From Verrucomicrobiales bacterium (GTDB lineage: Bacteria > Verrucomicrobiota > Verrucomicrobiia > Limisphaerales > UBA1100), in NCBI GenBank assembly GCA_005809105.1, contig SYLI01000032.1, positions 106,323 through 170,322 on the forward strand: a DNA stretch of 64,000 nt, given 5' to 3'. Shown here piece after piece: positions 53,254 to 62,492 of this stretch. The position numbers were made by a program, and so were the translations under genes. Positions within the stretch are counted from its first letter, which is position 1; every line of letters begins with the position of its first letter. Under the pieces are notes generated by a model, which did not search any database, had not been told where the DNA came from, and saw nothing but the letters and a program-made list of their open reading frames with translations.

Positions 53254-54857
53254 TTGGAGACGCCGGGGAACGAACGCGCCGGCAGGCGCAGGTTGTTACG
53301 GTCAAAGGGTGCAGCAGGGCCGGCTTGATCATTGGCGACGGCGCCGCCCGACTGGGAAGCAGCCGTGCCGGCCGCGGTGCCACTGCTGCCTTTACTCAAG
53401 TCCACGGTGAAGTTGCTCTGCTCGGCATTGTTCTTCTGCACTTGCGCAATGGCCTGGGAAGTTTGCTGACCGGGGATGTAGTAGGGCGGGCCGTAACCGC
53501 CACTCATGTAGCTGCCCACCATCGGCGCCGTCTGCTCGATGGTGAACGCGTTATTGGCCCAGTTGGTGTCGCCGGTGGGTTGTCCCCAAAAATTGATTGC
53601 GGGATTGGAGAAGTAGCCAATCTGGCGGCCCGCACCGTAGGCCATGATGGTGCGAAAGCCATTTACCACGCCGTTGCTCGCGTTAGTCACGGAGAAGCGA
53701 TAGCCGTGCGAGTTGGTGAACGCACCCTGCAAGAATCCGCCCACGTCATTGGTGGCGTGGTTGCAGCCCAGGTTGTGGCCGATTTCATGCGCCAGCACCG
53801 AGGTGTTGCAGTAGATGCCTTCAATGGCGTTGAACCCGAAGGCGGGCGCGGGATCAAAGGACGTCAGCATCCACGCCGAGCCGTGCATCAGGTTGCCGGC
53901 GTTGGACTCCACCCAAAGCGACACCAAGTCCGCACGATGTTCCCAGCGCAGATCGTGCACCTTGGGCATCACCGGGCCTACGCCAAAGGTCATGTTCTGC
54001 AGATCGGTTTGGAGGTCGCCGGTGGAGTTGTACTCAATCTGCCCGGCATGCACCAAGCGAACCAGCGCCTTCGTGCCGCTGTACTTGAGCGCGGCGTTCA
54101 CCTGACCCACCGCCAGACGGATACGCGATTCCACGCCCAGCAGGCCGGAAAGCTCCTGCGCGGCCTTGGGCGTGTAGAGAACCATGAGCCCCACCACCGG
54201 CGGCCCATACGTCGGCGGGCCTTGAGGCCACGGGTTGGTGCCGATGAGCGTGGTGGTGAACCACGGCATGCCCGGCACGGGCAGCGTTTGGTTCCAAGGC
54301 AACTGCGGCATACTGATGATGGTGTTGGGCGGCAGCGAGCGAGGCATCTTCTGCGCCATGTGTTGGGTGAGATGCTCAGGCTCGACCATTTTATCAGGGT
54401 CGAGCTCCACGACGGTGTGGCGCCCCTCACCGGCGTAGTTGACCAAAAACGAGCGGCCATCACCCAGCATGATGGATGCGGCCACGACGCCCTTGTGTGA
54501 AATCAGCACGGCCTCGCTGCCGGGTTGTCCGCGCACGCCCCCCGTCACGGTGGCCGATTCGGCCGACTCCATGTCGCTGCGCTCGAAATCCACCGTCACC
54601 ACCTCGCCCGGAAAGAGCTCCAACCGCACGGCGCCCTTTTCTTCCTTCAGGATGACCTTCGCCACGTTCTCATCGAGCTGTACGAAGCGTTGACGCTTGG
54701 TGATGCGCTGCTCGGGCGATTTATGATGAGCGGGAGCGCTGGCCGCCTTGCGGGAAATCAAGTGGGGCGCCGGACGCGTGCGAAAGAGCCAAAGCCCCAC
54801 CGCCGAAGCCACCGCCAGCATACAGGCAAGAAGAGCCCAATATTTTCTGGATTTCAT
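53250..54857 (-). CDS. Secreted M12-type (reprolysin-like) zinc metallopeptidase
   Basis: 535 aa with an N-terminal membrane/signal segment (YWALLACMLAVASAVGLWL). A propeptide-like region (about 35-210) is followed by a catalytic domain beginning GLMVLYTPKAAQELSGLLG. The zinc site HEIGHNLGCNH (encoded by 53789-53757) is the HExxHxxGxxH motif of metzincins, with RTIMAYGAGRQIGYFSNP as the Met-turn segment after it. A C-terminal Ser/Thr/Gly-rich tail (SKGSSGTAAGTAASQSGGA) follows. It probably degrades extracellular or periplasmic proteins. The start at 54857 (MKSRKYWALLACM) is preferred over an extension of 17 codons. It is a paralogue of the adjacent 54967-56619 gene. Confidence 0.88.
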   Translation of the reverse strand: MKSRKYWALLACMLAVASAVGLWLFRTRPAPHLISRKAASAPAHHKSPEQRITKRQRFVQLDENVAKVILKEEKGAVRLELFPGEVVTVDFERSDMESAESATVTGGVRGQPGSEAVLISHKGVVAASIMLGDGRSFLVNYAGEGRHTVVELDPDKMVEPEHLTQHMAQKMPRSLPPNTIISMPQLPWNQTLPVPGMPWFTTTLIGTNPWPQGPPTYGPPVVGLMVLYTPKAAQELSGLLGVESRIRLAVGQVNAALKYSGTKALVRLVHAGQIEYNSTGDLQTDLQNMTFGVGPVMPKVHDLRWEHRADLVSLWVESNAGNLMHGSAWMLTSFDPAPAFGFNAIEGIYCNTSVLAHEIGHNLGCNHATNDVGGFLQGAFTNSHGYRFSVTNASNGVVNGFRTIMAYGAGRQIGYFSNPAINFWGQPTGDTNWANNAFTIEQTAPMVGSYMSGGYGPPYYIPGQQTSQAIAQVQKNNAEQSNFTVDLSKGSSGTAAGTAASQSGGAVANDQAGPAAPFDRNNLRLPARSFPGVSN

Positions 54858-54966
54858 CAGGATTCGTTGCGATTTAGCAATTAAGGCGTGGTGATTGGCA
54901 TGGGCCATCCGCGACTCTCACGGTTGGACGGAATTGAAGCAGGAGCGGTTGCACAAATGTGGCCCA

Positions 54967-56619
54967 TCACTCGTCGGAATTCTTGGCCACCAGCGCCGCG
55001 GTCTGGTTAATGACCCTCGCGTTGTCGGCCCCTGCGGCTGTCCCGGTGGGCACGCCGAAGAGCTTGACCTCCGGATTGGAGAAGTACTTGACGCGTGCGC
55101 CGGGCGCATAGGCCATCACAGTGCGGTACTGCCGGCTGCCCGTGCCATCGTTGGCTTGAAACCGGTGGCCGTTGGCGTAGTCGAACATCGCACCGCCAGC
55201 ACCCGGATCGCCCGGCGCGTGCTGGCAGCCCAAGTTATGTCCCATCTCGTGGGCCAGCACGCTGTCATGGAGGGAATTGCCGCAGACGACATTGAACCCA
55301 ATGGACGGCGTGGTCTTCTTTTGGTTGAGAAGGAATCCCACACCGCCCCCGTCGGTCTCCGTCACCAACGTGACGATGTCGGCGTGGTGCGCGGCGCGCA
55401 GCTTTCGCACCTGTTCACGCAGCGGATGGCTGCCAAAGGCCATGTTCATGAGGTCCTTGGATTTGCTGCCTTGGGAGGTGTAGTCCACGGCTCCGGCATG
55501 AACCAGCGTGATGCTGGCGGCGATCCGGCTGTTATCGAGCGTCTTGTTGGCGCCCTCCACCGCCACCTGGATGCGCGCCTTGATGCCATCGGCACCGCCA
55601 AACATTTTCGCGGCGCCGGGGGTGTAGAGCACCATGAGTTCCAGCGTCGCCTTGCTCTCCATTCCCCCGCCCCCGCCGGATCCCGCGCCGGCTTGGTTGC
55701 CGCCCTTTTTGGTGGCGCCGCCCGCCAAGTTCGTGCCCGCTCCCGCGGTGGACCCATTCGTCAGCCCGCCTGCGCCGTTGGTTTTGGACTGCGAAGCGGT
55801 GCCTTGTTGGGAGGTGGAGGCTGATCCGCCCTTGCCCGAAGAGGATCCTGCACCCGACCCGCCGCCTTGTTTCTGGCCGTCGCCAGTGCCGGCGCCCTTC
55901 CCTGCCTGTCTCTGCGCGAATTTTGACTTCCGATAAATCCCCTCGTCCGACGATTCCTCCTTGTCGGCCGCCTGTTGTTTACCACGTTTAGTCGGCCCGG
56001 CGCGCAGCGCAAATTTTCTGACCGCCATGCGCATGGCCTGTCCATTTCGCCGCGCCACGGTCGATGCGCCATCAAAGGCAACTTGAACGCCCGGCGGCAA
56101 TGCCTTGAGCTCCTCAGCATCGGGCCCGGCCTTGCCACGGCACGTGTCGCAATCATGGGCCTTGGCGTGGTCCACTTCAGAAAGACGATGGATGCCGGGA
56201 GCCACAAAGTTGAGGGTGAACGTGCGGCCGTCGGCCAAGTCAACCGAACCCGCCACGGCGTCACCCACCATCACGAAAATGGCTTGGCTCGCCGGCTGAC
56301 CTTCGACGTTGCCCATACTGCTGAGGCTGCCGTCATCACTGGTTTTCACTTCCTGCACCAAAACGACCACTGAGTCCTTGGGACCGATGGGAAAGGAAAA
56401 CCGGCCTCCCGGCGCAAAAATCACCTCGCGTGCTTCCTTTGCCAATGCCACGGCTTTATTGGACTTGAGCGCGGCCGGCAGAGGCGACTCATCCAGCCGC
56501 ACCTGTGGGAGGGGCTTTACCACTTGCGGGGTGTTCCGGCCCTTCCAATAGCTCCATGCCGCGCTGAGAGACGCCACTCCCAACATGCAACCCAGAATCA
56601 GAACCAGCCGTTTTTTCAT
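54967..56619 (-). CDS. Secreted M12-type metallopeptidase with long Gly/Ser linker
   Basis: 550 aa with an N-terminal signal (MKKRLVLILGCMLGVASLSA). A prodomain-like region reaches about residue 215, followed by a 90-residue low-complexity linker rich in Gly, Ser, Thr and Gln (for example GAGTGDGQKQGGGSGAGSSS, about 240-330). The catalytic domain starts LELMVLYTPGAAKMFGGADG and has the metzincin motif HEMGHNLGCQH (55251-55219) and RTVMAYAPGARVKYFSNP as the Met-turn. The linker is unusual and is absent from the paralogue 109 bp downstream on the same strand. The two probably arose by tandem duplication. The substrate is unknown. Confidence 0.88.
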   Translation of the reverse strand: MKKRLVLILGCMLGVASLSAAWSYWKGRNTPQVVKPLPQVRLDESPLPAALKSNKAVALAKEAREVIFAPGGRFSFPIGPKDSVVVLVQEVKTSDDGSLSSMGNVEGQPASQAIFVMVGDAVAGSVDLADGRTFTLNFVAPGIHRLSEVDHAKAHDCDTCRGKAGPDAEELKALPPGVQVAFDGASTVARRNGQAMRMAVRKFALRAGPTKRGKQQAADKEESSDEGIYRKSKFAQRQAGKGAGTGDGQKQGGGSGAGSSSGKGGSASTSQQGTASQSKTNGAGGLTNGSTAGAGTNLAGGATKKGGNQAGAGSGGGGGMESKATLELMVLYTPGAAKMFGGADGIKARIQVAVEGANKTLDNSRIAASITLVHAGAVDYTSQGSKSKDLMNMAFGSHPLREQVRKLRAAHHADIVTLVTETDGGGVGFLLNQKKTTPSIGFNVVCGNSLHDSVLAHEMGHNLGCQHAPGDPGAGGAMFDYANGHRFQANDGTGSRQYRTVMAYAPGARVKYFSNPEVKLFGVPTGTAAGADNARVINQTAALVAKNSDE

Positions 56620-56746
56620 TTTGTAGATTCCATGACCCGCGGGACAACTCTGCTTTGATGGTATATCGCAGGGGCCTCCGGGTTTCTTACATCAAATCGA
56701 AAGAGGCATGGTCCTGCCTTCCCGTGGACAGGGCCGCATTTTTCAT

Positions 56747-56774
56747 TTGCCTCCCTAGCCGGCGCTGCTAGCAT
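56747..56774 (+). promoter_or_regulatory. Candidate promoter for the secreted unknown protein
   Basis: TTGCCT (56747-56752), 16-bp spacer and TAGCAT (56769-56774), 26 bp before the ATG at 56800, in the 180-bp divergent gap with the metallopeptidase gene. A moderate consensus match only. Confidence 0.3.
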
Positions 56775-56799
56775 CGCCCCCTCACCAACGGAACTGGGT

Positions 56800-57939
56800 A
56801 TGAAACGTATCTCTTCCTTCGTTGTCCTCCTCCTCGCTTTGGGCATTTCAGTTCAAGCAGAAGAACCAAAGCCGGCGCCCACAGCAGCCGAGTTTTACCT
56901 TAAGAACCCCCAATCAGGAGATCCCCATATCAAAGGCGCTGGGAACATCACTTTTGGGTCCATGGGTCTGCTGCTGGTGGCGGAGCGAGGCGGCTCCATC
57001 GTGGCCATCGACACGGCCGACCGCACGCCAACCCCTGCGCTGGCAAAGCCCGTTCCTGATATTGTGGGCAAGGTTGCCGGCGCCATCGGGGCGAAAGCGG
57101 AAGGTGTCCAGATTGCCGACATGGCGGTGCACCCCGTCACCCGGCGCATCTATCTCTCGGTGCGCCGCGCCGACGGCCTGACGGCATTGCTCACCGTAGA
57201 CGGAGCGGGTGCGGTGGCGGCGCTGCCCTCTGCTGGATTGAAATGGGTTCGCGTCAAGCTGCCCGAGAAGCTGGGCGTTTCCACCATCACTGATCTTGCC
57301 CTCGCGCCGGGTCGCCTGATTGCTGCGGGTGCGGGCAACGAGGAGTTTGCCAGCAAGATTTTCTCCGTGGCCCTGCCGCTGGAACATGGGCAGGTGGCTC
57401 AAACCTACAGCGCCGAAACCTATCACGTGGCGCATCGCAAATGGGAGACGCGCGCGCCCATCCAGAGCTTTGTGCTGCACCAGGAGGCCGGCAATCCCTA
57501 CGTCGTGGGGTCATTCGCCTGCACGCCGGTCGCCAAATTCCCGCTGGCCAATCTGGCCGACGGCGCCAAGGTCAAGGGTACGAGCGTTGTGGAGCTGGGC
57601 TCGGGCAACCGGCCGCTGGACATGTTCACCTACGAGAGTGGTGGCAAGCAATGGCTGGTCACTCACACCCAACGCTTCCATACACCCTTTGCCTACACCC
57701 CCAGCAAATACTGGGCGGCGCGCATCGACATGAAGCACCTGGCGGCCCATGACGCCGCCAACACCAACGAGAAGGCCGCCTTGCGCGACCGCGCCGTTGC
57801 CAAGGATCCACAGGGCATTGAAGTCATTGAATCACTCCACGGCGCCGTTCAGGTGGACAAGTACGATAACCAGCGTGCCGCGGTGCTGCGCGAAGCCCCG
57901 GGCGGCAAGCTCAGCCTGGAACTGGCCGACCTGCCCTGA
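56800..57939 (+). CDS. Secreted protein of unknown function
   Basis: 379 aa with a clear signal peptide (MKRISSFVVLLLALGISVQA, cleavage near AEEP). The rest is strand-rich with propeller-like blades (LLLVAERGGSIVAIDTADR, VHPVTRRIYLSVRRADGLTA, DLALAPGRLIAAGAGNEEF) and a His-rich segment (YHVAHRKWETRAPIQSF, HTQRFHTPFAY). It could be a metal- or ligand-binding propeller, but I recognise no family. It is divergent from the metallopeptidases and ends in a terminator; no operon partner. Described only. Confidence 0.7.
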   Translation: MKRISSFVVLLLALGISVQAEEPKPAPTAAEFYLKNPQSGDPHIKGAGNITFGSMGLLLVAERGGSIVAIDTADRTPTPALAKPVPDIVGKVAGAIGAKAEGVQIADMAVHPVTRRIYLSVRRADGLTALLTVDGAGAVAALPSAGLKWVRVKLPEKLGVSTITDLALAPGRLIAAGAGNEEFASKIFSVALPLEHGQVAQTYSAETYHVAHRKWETRAPIQSFVLHQEAGNPYVVGSFACTPVAKFPLANLADGAKVKGTSVVELGSGNRPLDMFTYESGGKQWLVTHTQRFHTPFAYTPSKYWAARIDMKHLAAHDAANTNEKAALRDRAVAKDPQGIEVIESLHGAVQVDKYDNQRAAVLREAPGGKLSLELADLP

Positions 57940-57982
57940 GAAAAGAATTCGTCCAGAGAACACACAGAAACAGTACCAAATC

Positions 57983-58010
57983 AAAGCCGGCCCCTTTCAG
58001 GGCCGGCTTT
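57983..58010 (+). terminator. Rho-independent terminator after the secreted unknown protein
   Basis: An 11-bp perfect hairpin: AAAGCCGGCCC (57983-57993), loop CTTTCA, GGGCCGGCTTT (58000-58010), followed by GTCTTTC. The flanking A/T tracts allow it to work on either strand. Confidence 0.85.
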
Positions 58011-58076
58011 GTCTTTCAAGGGTGATGCGCCTGAAAGTCTTGCCAGTGGGGGCACACGCCGTCAGCCTTGGCGTCC

Positions 58077-59090
58077 ATGCAAGCCCGACTTCTCCTGTGT
58101 CTCGCCTTTCTCGCGCTCTGGCCTGTGTCCTCAAGCGCTTGGGACTATGAACGGCACCGGCTGATCAACGAATTGGCGCTGGGCGCCCTGCCCAAGGATT
58201 TTCCCGCATTTGCGCAGGCTGCCAAGGCGCGCATTCTGTTCCTCGGCGGCGAGCCCGATCGCTGGCGCAACAACAACAGCGACCGCGCCCTGCGGCACTC
58301 CAACAATCCCGACCACTACTTCGACGTGGACGACCTGGCCGACTACGGTTTGAAGTCCTCAGACCTCACCCAGTTCCGCTACGAGTTTGTGGCGCGGCTC
58401 GCGCTGGAACGAAAGGCGCGCGGGCGGCCTGAGCCCAAGCCCGAAGCCAACCCCGACCGCCTCGACGGCCTCCCCGGTTTTCTGCCGTGGGCCATCACCG
58501 AGAATTACGGACGGCTGCGAAGCGCCTTCTCCTACCTCAAGGTGTTTGAGGAATTGGGGACGGAGGAGGAAAAAACCAACGCCCGCGAAAACGTGGTTTA
58601 CCAGATGGGCCTGCTCAGCCATTTCGTCGGCGACGCATCGCAACCGCTGCACACCACCCGCCATTTCAACGGCTGGCGCGGCGACAATCCCAAGGGCTAC
58701 ACCACGCGCCCCACCTTCCATCGCTGGATTGACGGCGACTTCTTCAAGGCGCACGGCGCGCCCGATGCCGCCGCGCTGGGCAAGGCCCTGCGTCCCGCGC
58801 AACGGCTGGCTGTCCCCTCCACCCGCAAAGACGAAAGCGGCCTCTTCCTCGCCTCGGTGCTGTACATCAACCGCCAGTTCGACCAGGTGGTTCCGCTCTA
58901 TGAGCTGGAGAAGTCTGGCAAACTCTCGGGCGAGCAGGCCGCCGCCGGCCGCGCGTTTCTGGAAGAACAGCTTGGAAAGGGTGCCCAGATGCTTTCCGAT
59001 CTGTGGTACGACGCATGGAAGGGTGCGCTCCCCGACCGGTTCCTGCAAGCCTACTTGAGTGAGCGGAGCCTCAATCCTAAGAAGCCCTAA
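58077..59090 (+). CDS. Secreted S1/P1-type nuclease
   Basis: 337 aa. The signal peptide ends in SSSA, leaving a mature N-terminal Trp (WDYERHRLINELALG); in this family that Trp is the first zinc ligand of the trinuclear zinc site. Other ligand segments are NNPDHYFDVDDLADYG (His/Asp), MGLLSHFVGDASQPLHTTRH (the H-x3-D and H motif) and the downstream HRWIDGDFF (H-x3-D). The full set of zinc residues is visible. It would cleave single-stranded nucleic acids and 3'-nucleotides in the periplasm or outside, perhaps to scavenge phosphate. The start is ATG at 58077; a TTG 9 nt upstream is in frame. A tRNA gene lies downstream on the other strand. Confidence 0.88.
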   Translation: MQARLLLCLAFLALWPVSSSAWDYERHRLINELALGALPKDFPAFAQAAKARILFLGGEPDRWRNNNSDRALRHSNNPDHYFDVDDLADYGLKSSDLTQFRYEFVARLALERKARGRPEPKPEANPDRLDGLPGFLPWAITENYGRLRSAFSYLKVFEELGTEEEKTNARENVVYQMGLLSHFVGDASQPLHTTRHFNGWRGDNPKGYTTRPTFHRWIDGDFFKAHGAPDAAALGKALRPAQRLAVPSTRKDESGLFLASVLYINRQFDQVVPLYELEKSGKLSGEQAAAGRAFLEEQLGKGAQMLSDLWYDAWKGALPDRFLQAYLSERSLNPKKP

Positions 59091-59113
59091 AGGGGCGGAA
59101 GCAGCGGACGAGT

Positions 59114-59188
<75 letters not shown>

Positions 59189-59232
59189 GCGCGTGGGGAG
59201 AGTAAGGACACAAGGCCGCTCTGCAAAGCCGA

Positions 59233-60282
59233 TTAGCGGGAGTGCTCCTTCGATCCGATCCCCCCGGCAGGCTGCGCCGCATCGTGGCGCGGTGCCGAGC
59301 GCAGGACGCGCCGCAGAAGTCCCTCGCGCGGATTAAACACCCACGCCAGGGCAAACCAGCCGCCGCCGGCCACCACCATGGCGCCTGCGATGGAACAATC
59401 CAGCCACGTGCCCAGGTGCAGCCCCGTCACGGCGCTGAGCGCAGCATGAAGCAGTGTCAGCCCGAGAATCACCGGCAGGCGTTGCGAGAGCAGCTGCGCC
59501 GTGGCTCCGGGAAGGATGAGCATGGCGATGACGAGGATGGCGCCGACGGCCTCAAACGCGCTCACGGCCACCAGCGAGAGTATCCCCATGATCCCGTAGT
59601 GAACGACCGCGGCCGGAATGCCCAGCGACACCGCCAGCGAGGCGTCAAAGGAACTCACCAGCAGCTCCTTGTAGAACACGCCGATGAGTGCGCCCGTCGC
59701 CATGAGCAACAGGGCCATGCGCAGCACGTCCGGTGGCATCACCAGGTCGACGCCGCGCCAGAGGAATTCGGCCTGCAGCAGCGGCACGTGTGCCGCCAGC
59801 CGCGACAGGGATTCGGGCAGCGGCTCCACGGTGACGGGAACGTTGGCGATCTCGCCATAGAGCACGCACTCCTGATCCAGATCCACGCGGCCGCCGTAGA
59901 GGCTGATGAGCACCACCCCCAGCGCAAAGAGACTGGTAAACGCGATGCCGATGGCGGAGTCTTGTTTCACCCGCGTGTGTCTGTGGATGGCCTCAATCAG
60001 CAGCGCCGTGATGATCCCGGCCGCCAGCGAACCCACGAACATCCACGCCGACCCACGGCTGCCCGAGAGCAGGAACGCCCCCGCAATGCCCGCGAGCACG
60101 CTGTGGCTGATGGCGTCGCCCACCAGCACCATGCGCCGTAGAATCAGGTAATTGCCCACCAGCCCGCAGGTCGCCGTGGCAAAGAATCCCATGAGGACAA
60201 TCCACGCCGAGCTGGTCGAGTTGGCGGCCCACGGCTCCACGAACACGCGCTGCCACTCCAGCGGCGGCACCAACCCCGTCAT
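59233..60282 (-). CDS. Metal ABC transporter permease (YtgD/ZnuB/TroD type)
   Basis: 349 aa, ABC-3 family with about eight hydrophobic segments. GNYLILRRMVLVGDAISHSVLAG and QDSAIGIAFTSLFALGVVLIS match the family's coupling and core regions; YKELLVSSFDASLAVSLGIP is characteristic, as is AFEAVGAILVIAMLILPGATA in the last helices. It forms the second transmembrane subunit for manganese, iron or zinc import. A soluble C-terminal tail of about 45 residues is basic. Its ATG overlaps the stop of the permease-repressor fusion (ATGA). It is the last gene of the operon. Confidence 0.93.
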   Translation of the reverse strand: MTGLVPPLEWQRVFVEPWAANSTSSAWIVLMGFFATATCGLVGNYLILRRMVLVGDAISHSVLAGIAGAFLLSGSRGSAWMFVGSLAAGIITALLIEAIHRHTRVKQDSAIGIAFTSLFALGVVLISLYGGRVDLDQECVLYGEIANVPVTVEPLPESLSRLAAHVPLLQAEFLWRGVDLVMPPDVLRMALLLMATGALIGVFYKELLVSSFDASLAVSLGIPAAVVHYGIMGILSLVAVSAFEAVGAILVIAMLILPGATAQLLSQRLPVILGLTLLHAALSAVTGLHLGTWLDCSIAGAMVVAGGGWFALAWVFNPREGLLRRVLRSAPRHDAAQPAGGIGSKEHSR

Positions 60283-61709
60283 GGCGTGCGTTCCCCCCGC
60301 CCGGCTCCCAGCGCGGGAATGGGCCGGCCATGCGGATCCACCGGCGAGGGCGGCAGGGCGCGCTCGATCTGCCGCACGGCATCCTCGCCCAACAGGTGCT
60401 CAATGTTTTCCGCGTCCGCGTGGACGTGGTCGGGCGCAATCGCCATCTGGTGGGTGAGATACCACTCCCACAGGCGGTGGTTGCGCACAATTTCGCAGGC
60501 CCGCTGCCAGCCCTCGTGGGTGAGGTCCAGGCTCTCCGCGCCCGCCGGCAGCGTGGCCAGCCCGTGCCCGGCCAGCACCCGCGCCTCGGAGCGCGCTGTG
60601 GCCATGGTGCCCTGACGGTGAGCGGCCAGTTCATGGAGCGCCACGCTGCGCACATGGCCCAGCCCTCGCGATTCCAAGATGTGGAACACGGCCTTGAGCG
60701 TGTTCTCGCGGCGCACCCTGGCCGCCTGCGCGCGGCGCCGCCACCAGCGCATGAGCACGCCGCGCCGTTCGCCAAAGAGGAAGACGATGGCAAAAATGGC
60801 GCTGGCCGTCAGCACCATGAAGGGCCCCGTGGGCAGGTTGGTGCCCAGAAAGGAGATGAAGGCCCCGCCCACCCCCGCCAGCACCCCCATCACCATCGCG
60901 CCCTGCAGGAGGCGGTGCAGGCGGTCGGTGAGCAGGTACGCGGCGGCGGCCGGAGTGATGAGCATGGCGGAGACCAGCACCACGCCCACCGCCTGCAGCG
61001 CCACGACCACGGCAAAGGACAGCAGCAGCAGCAATCCAAAATGAAGCGCCGCCACCGGCAGCCTGAGCGACGCGGCAAAGGCGCCATCAAAGCTGGCCAC
61101 CAGCAGCTCCTTGTAAAACAGGCACACCAGCGCCAGCGCCAGAACCGTGACGGCGGCCATCAGCTGCACGTCGCCGGGGCCCAGCGCGGCCGCCTGCCCG
61201 AAGAGGAATTTGTCGATGCCGCTCTTGTTGCCCTGCGGCAGGCTTTGGATGCGGGTGACCATGCAGATGCCTCCGGCGAAGAACAGCGCCAGCACCAACC
61301 CCAGCACCGTGTCCTCCTTGAGCCGCGTGGTGCGGCGCAGCAGCCCCACCAGCGCTGCTCCCGCCAACCCCGCCAGCGTCGCGCCCACAAAAATGGCGAC
61401 GGGATCCTTGCTCATGTTCCACAGAAATCCCAAGGCGACCCCCGGCAGCACGGCGTGGGAAAGCATGTCGCCAAAGAGCGCCATGCGCCGGACGACGATG
61501 AAGCCGCCCAAGAGGCCGCAGTTGAGACCCAGCAGGATGGATCCGGCCAGCGCGAAGCGCACGGCAGGATCGGCCAGGGTGACGAAGCGCCAGGCCTGCT
61601 CACGCCAGTCGGTGGAGGTGATGTCGCCGATGCGATCGGCCCATGCGGTGTGGGTGCAGAGCAAAAGCCCGCAGGCAAGCAGCAGCGCGATGGCGCGCCG
61701 CGGAGTCAT
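60279..61709 (-). CDS. Metal ABC permease fused to DtxR-type repressor (YtgCR-like)
   Basis: 476 aa. Residues 1-300 are an ABC-3 permease with signal-like N-terminus, LGGFIVVRRMALFGDMLSHAVLPG, KEDTVLGLVLALFFAGGI, YKELLVASFDGAFAASLRLP and a final helix near AIFAIVFLFG. From about 320 the protein is a DtxR/MntR-family repressor: winged-helix text RRENTLKAVFHILESRGLGH and LTHEGWQRACEIVRNHRLWEWYL, then the metal-binding/dimerisation segment DHVHADAENIEHLLGEDAV and VDPHGRPIP. In Chlamydia the YtgC permease is fused to YtgR in the same way and YtgR is released by proteolysis to repress the operon in an iron-dependent manner. Here the operon order and overlaps (ATGA on both sides) fit that system; cleavage and regulation are inferred. 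Confidence 0.92.
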   Translation of the reverse strand: MTPRRAIALLLACGLLLCTHTAWADRIGDITSTDWREQAWRFVTLADPAVRFALAGSILLGLNCGLLGGFIVVRRMALFGDMLSHAVLPGVALGFLWNMSKDPVAIFVGATLAGLAGAALVGLLRRTTRLKEDTVLGLVLALFFAGGICMVTRIQSLPQGNKSGIDKFLFGQAAALGPGDVQLMAAVTVLALALVCLFYKELLVASFDGAFAASLRLPVAALHFGLLLLLSFAVVVALQAVGVVLVSAMLITPAAAAYLLTDRLHRLLQGAMVMGVLAGVGGAFISFLGTNLPTGPFMVLTASAIFAIVFLFGERRGVLMRWWRRRAQAARVRRENTLKAVFHILESRGLGHVRSVALHELAAHRQGTMATARSEARVLAGHGLATLPAGAESLDLTHEGWQRACEIVRNHRLWEWYLTHQMAIAPDHVHADAENIEHLLGEDAVRQIERALPPSPVDPHGRPIPALGAGRGERTP

Positions 61710-62488
61710 GGCGATCGGGACTGCCGCGACACGGCGTCGGCCATGTCGCTGAGGATGGTGAGGCGGCCGCCGTAGGTTTTCTGCAGGAGGTCGTAGGTGA
61801 ACACCTCCTCAGCGGGGCCAAAGGCCACCACGCGCATATTGAGTAGCAGCAGGGTGTCAAAATACTCGCGCGCAGTGGGAAGGTCGTGATGCACGACGAG
61901 GATGGTCTTGCCGCGGGACTTGAGCTGCTGCAAGAGGGCGATGATGGCCGACTCGGTCGCGGCATCGACACCGCTAAAGGGCTCGTCCATGAAGTAGAGA
62001 TCGCTCTCCTGCGCCAGGGCGCGCGCCAGAAACACGCGCTGCTGCTGGCCGCCCGAGAGGTCGGCGATCTGCCGGTCGGCAAAGGGCAGCAACCCCACCT
62101 CGTCCATGCAGCGTTGGGCGATGGCGTGGTCCTGGGCGGAAGGCCGGCGCATCAGGCCCACGTGCCCGTAGCGGCCCATCAGCACCACGTCGCGTACGCA
62201 CACGGGAAAGTCCCAGTCCACCGATTCGCGCTGGGGCACGTAGCCAATGCGGCGCAGGTTCTGCCGCACGGGCGCACCGAACACCTTCACCCAGCCGCTG
62301 GCGGCCGGCAGGAGGCCCATGGCCGCCTTGATGAGTGTGGACTTGCCCGCGCCGTTGGGGCCGACGATGCCCACCAGCCGCCCTGCGGGCACCACGAGAT
62401 CCACGCCCCACAGCACGGGGCGCTCGTGGTAAGCCACGGTGAGGTCGTGGATTTCGAGGGGCGGCGCGCCGTCCATGGTTCGATCCAT
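61706..62488 (-). CDS. Metal ABC transporter ATP-binding protein (YtgB/ZnuC/TroB type)
   Basis: 260 aa. Walker A GPNGAGKSTLIKAAMGLLP, Q-loop YVPQRESVDWDFP (the PQR-x-x-V-D-W-D-F-P typical of metal ABC ATPases), signature LSGGQQQRVFLARALAQESD, Walker B DLYFMDEPFSGVDAATE and the H-loop VVHHDLPTAREYF. It energises uptake through the two permeases downstream. The start at 62488 (MDRTMDGAPPLE) lies 4 bp after the porin stop, with TAAGGA overlapping that stop; an internal ATG 12 nt downstream is possible. It is the first of three overlapping ABC genes. Confidence 0.94.
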   Translation of the reverse strand: MDRTMDGAPPLEIHDLTVAYHERPVLWGVDLVVPAGRLVGIVGPNGAGKSTLIKAAMGLLPAASGWVKVFGAPVRQNLRRIGYVPQRESVDWDFPVCVRDVVLMGRYGHVGLMRRPSAQDHAIAQRCMDEVGLLPFADRQIADLSGGQQQRVFLARALAQESDLYFMDEPFSGVDAATESAIIALLQQLKSRGKTILVVHHDLPTAREYFDTLLLLNMRVVAFGPAEEVFTYDLLQKTYGGRLTILSDMADAVSRQSRSP

Positions 62489-62492
62489 TTCC

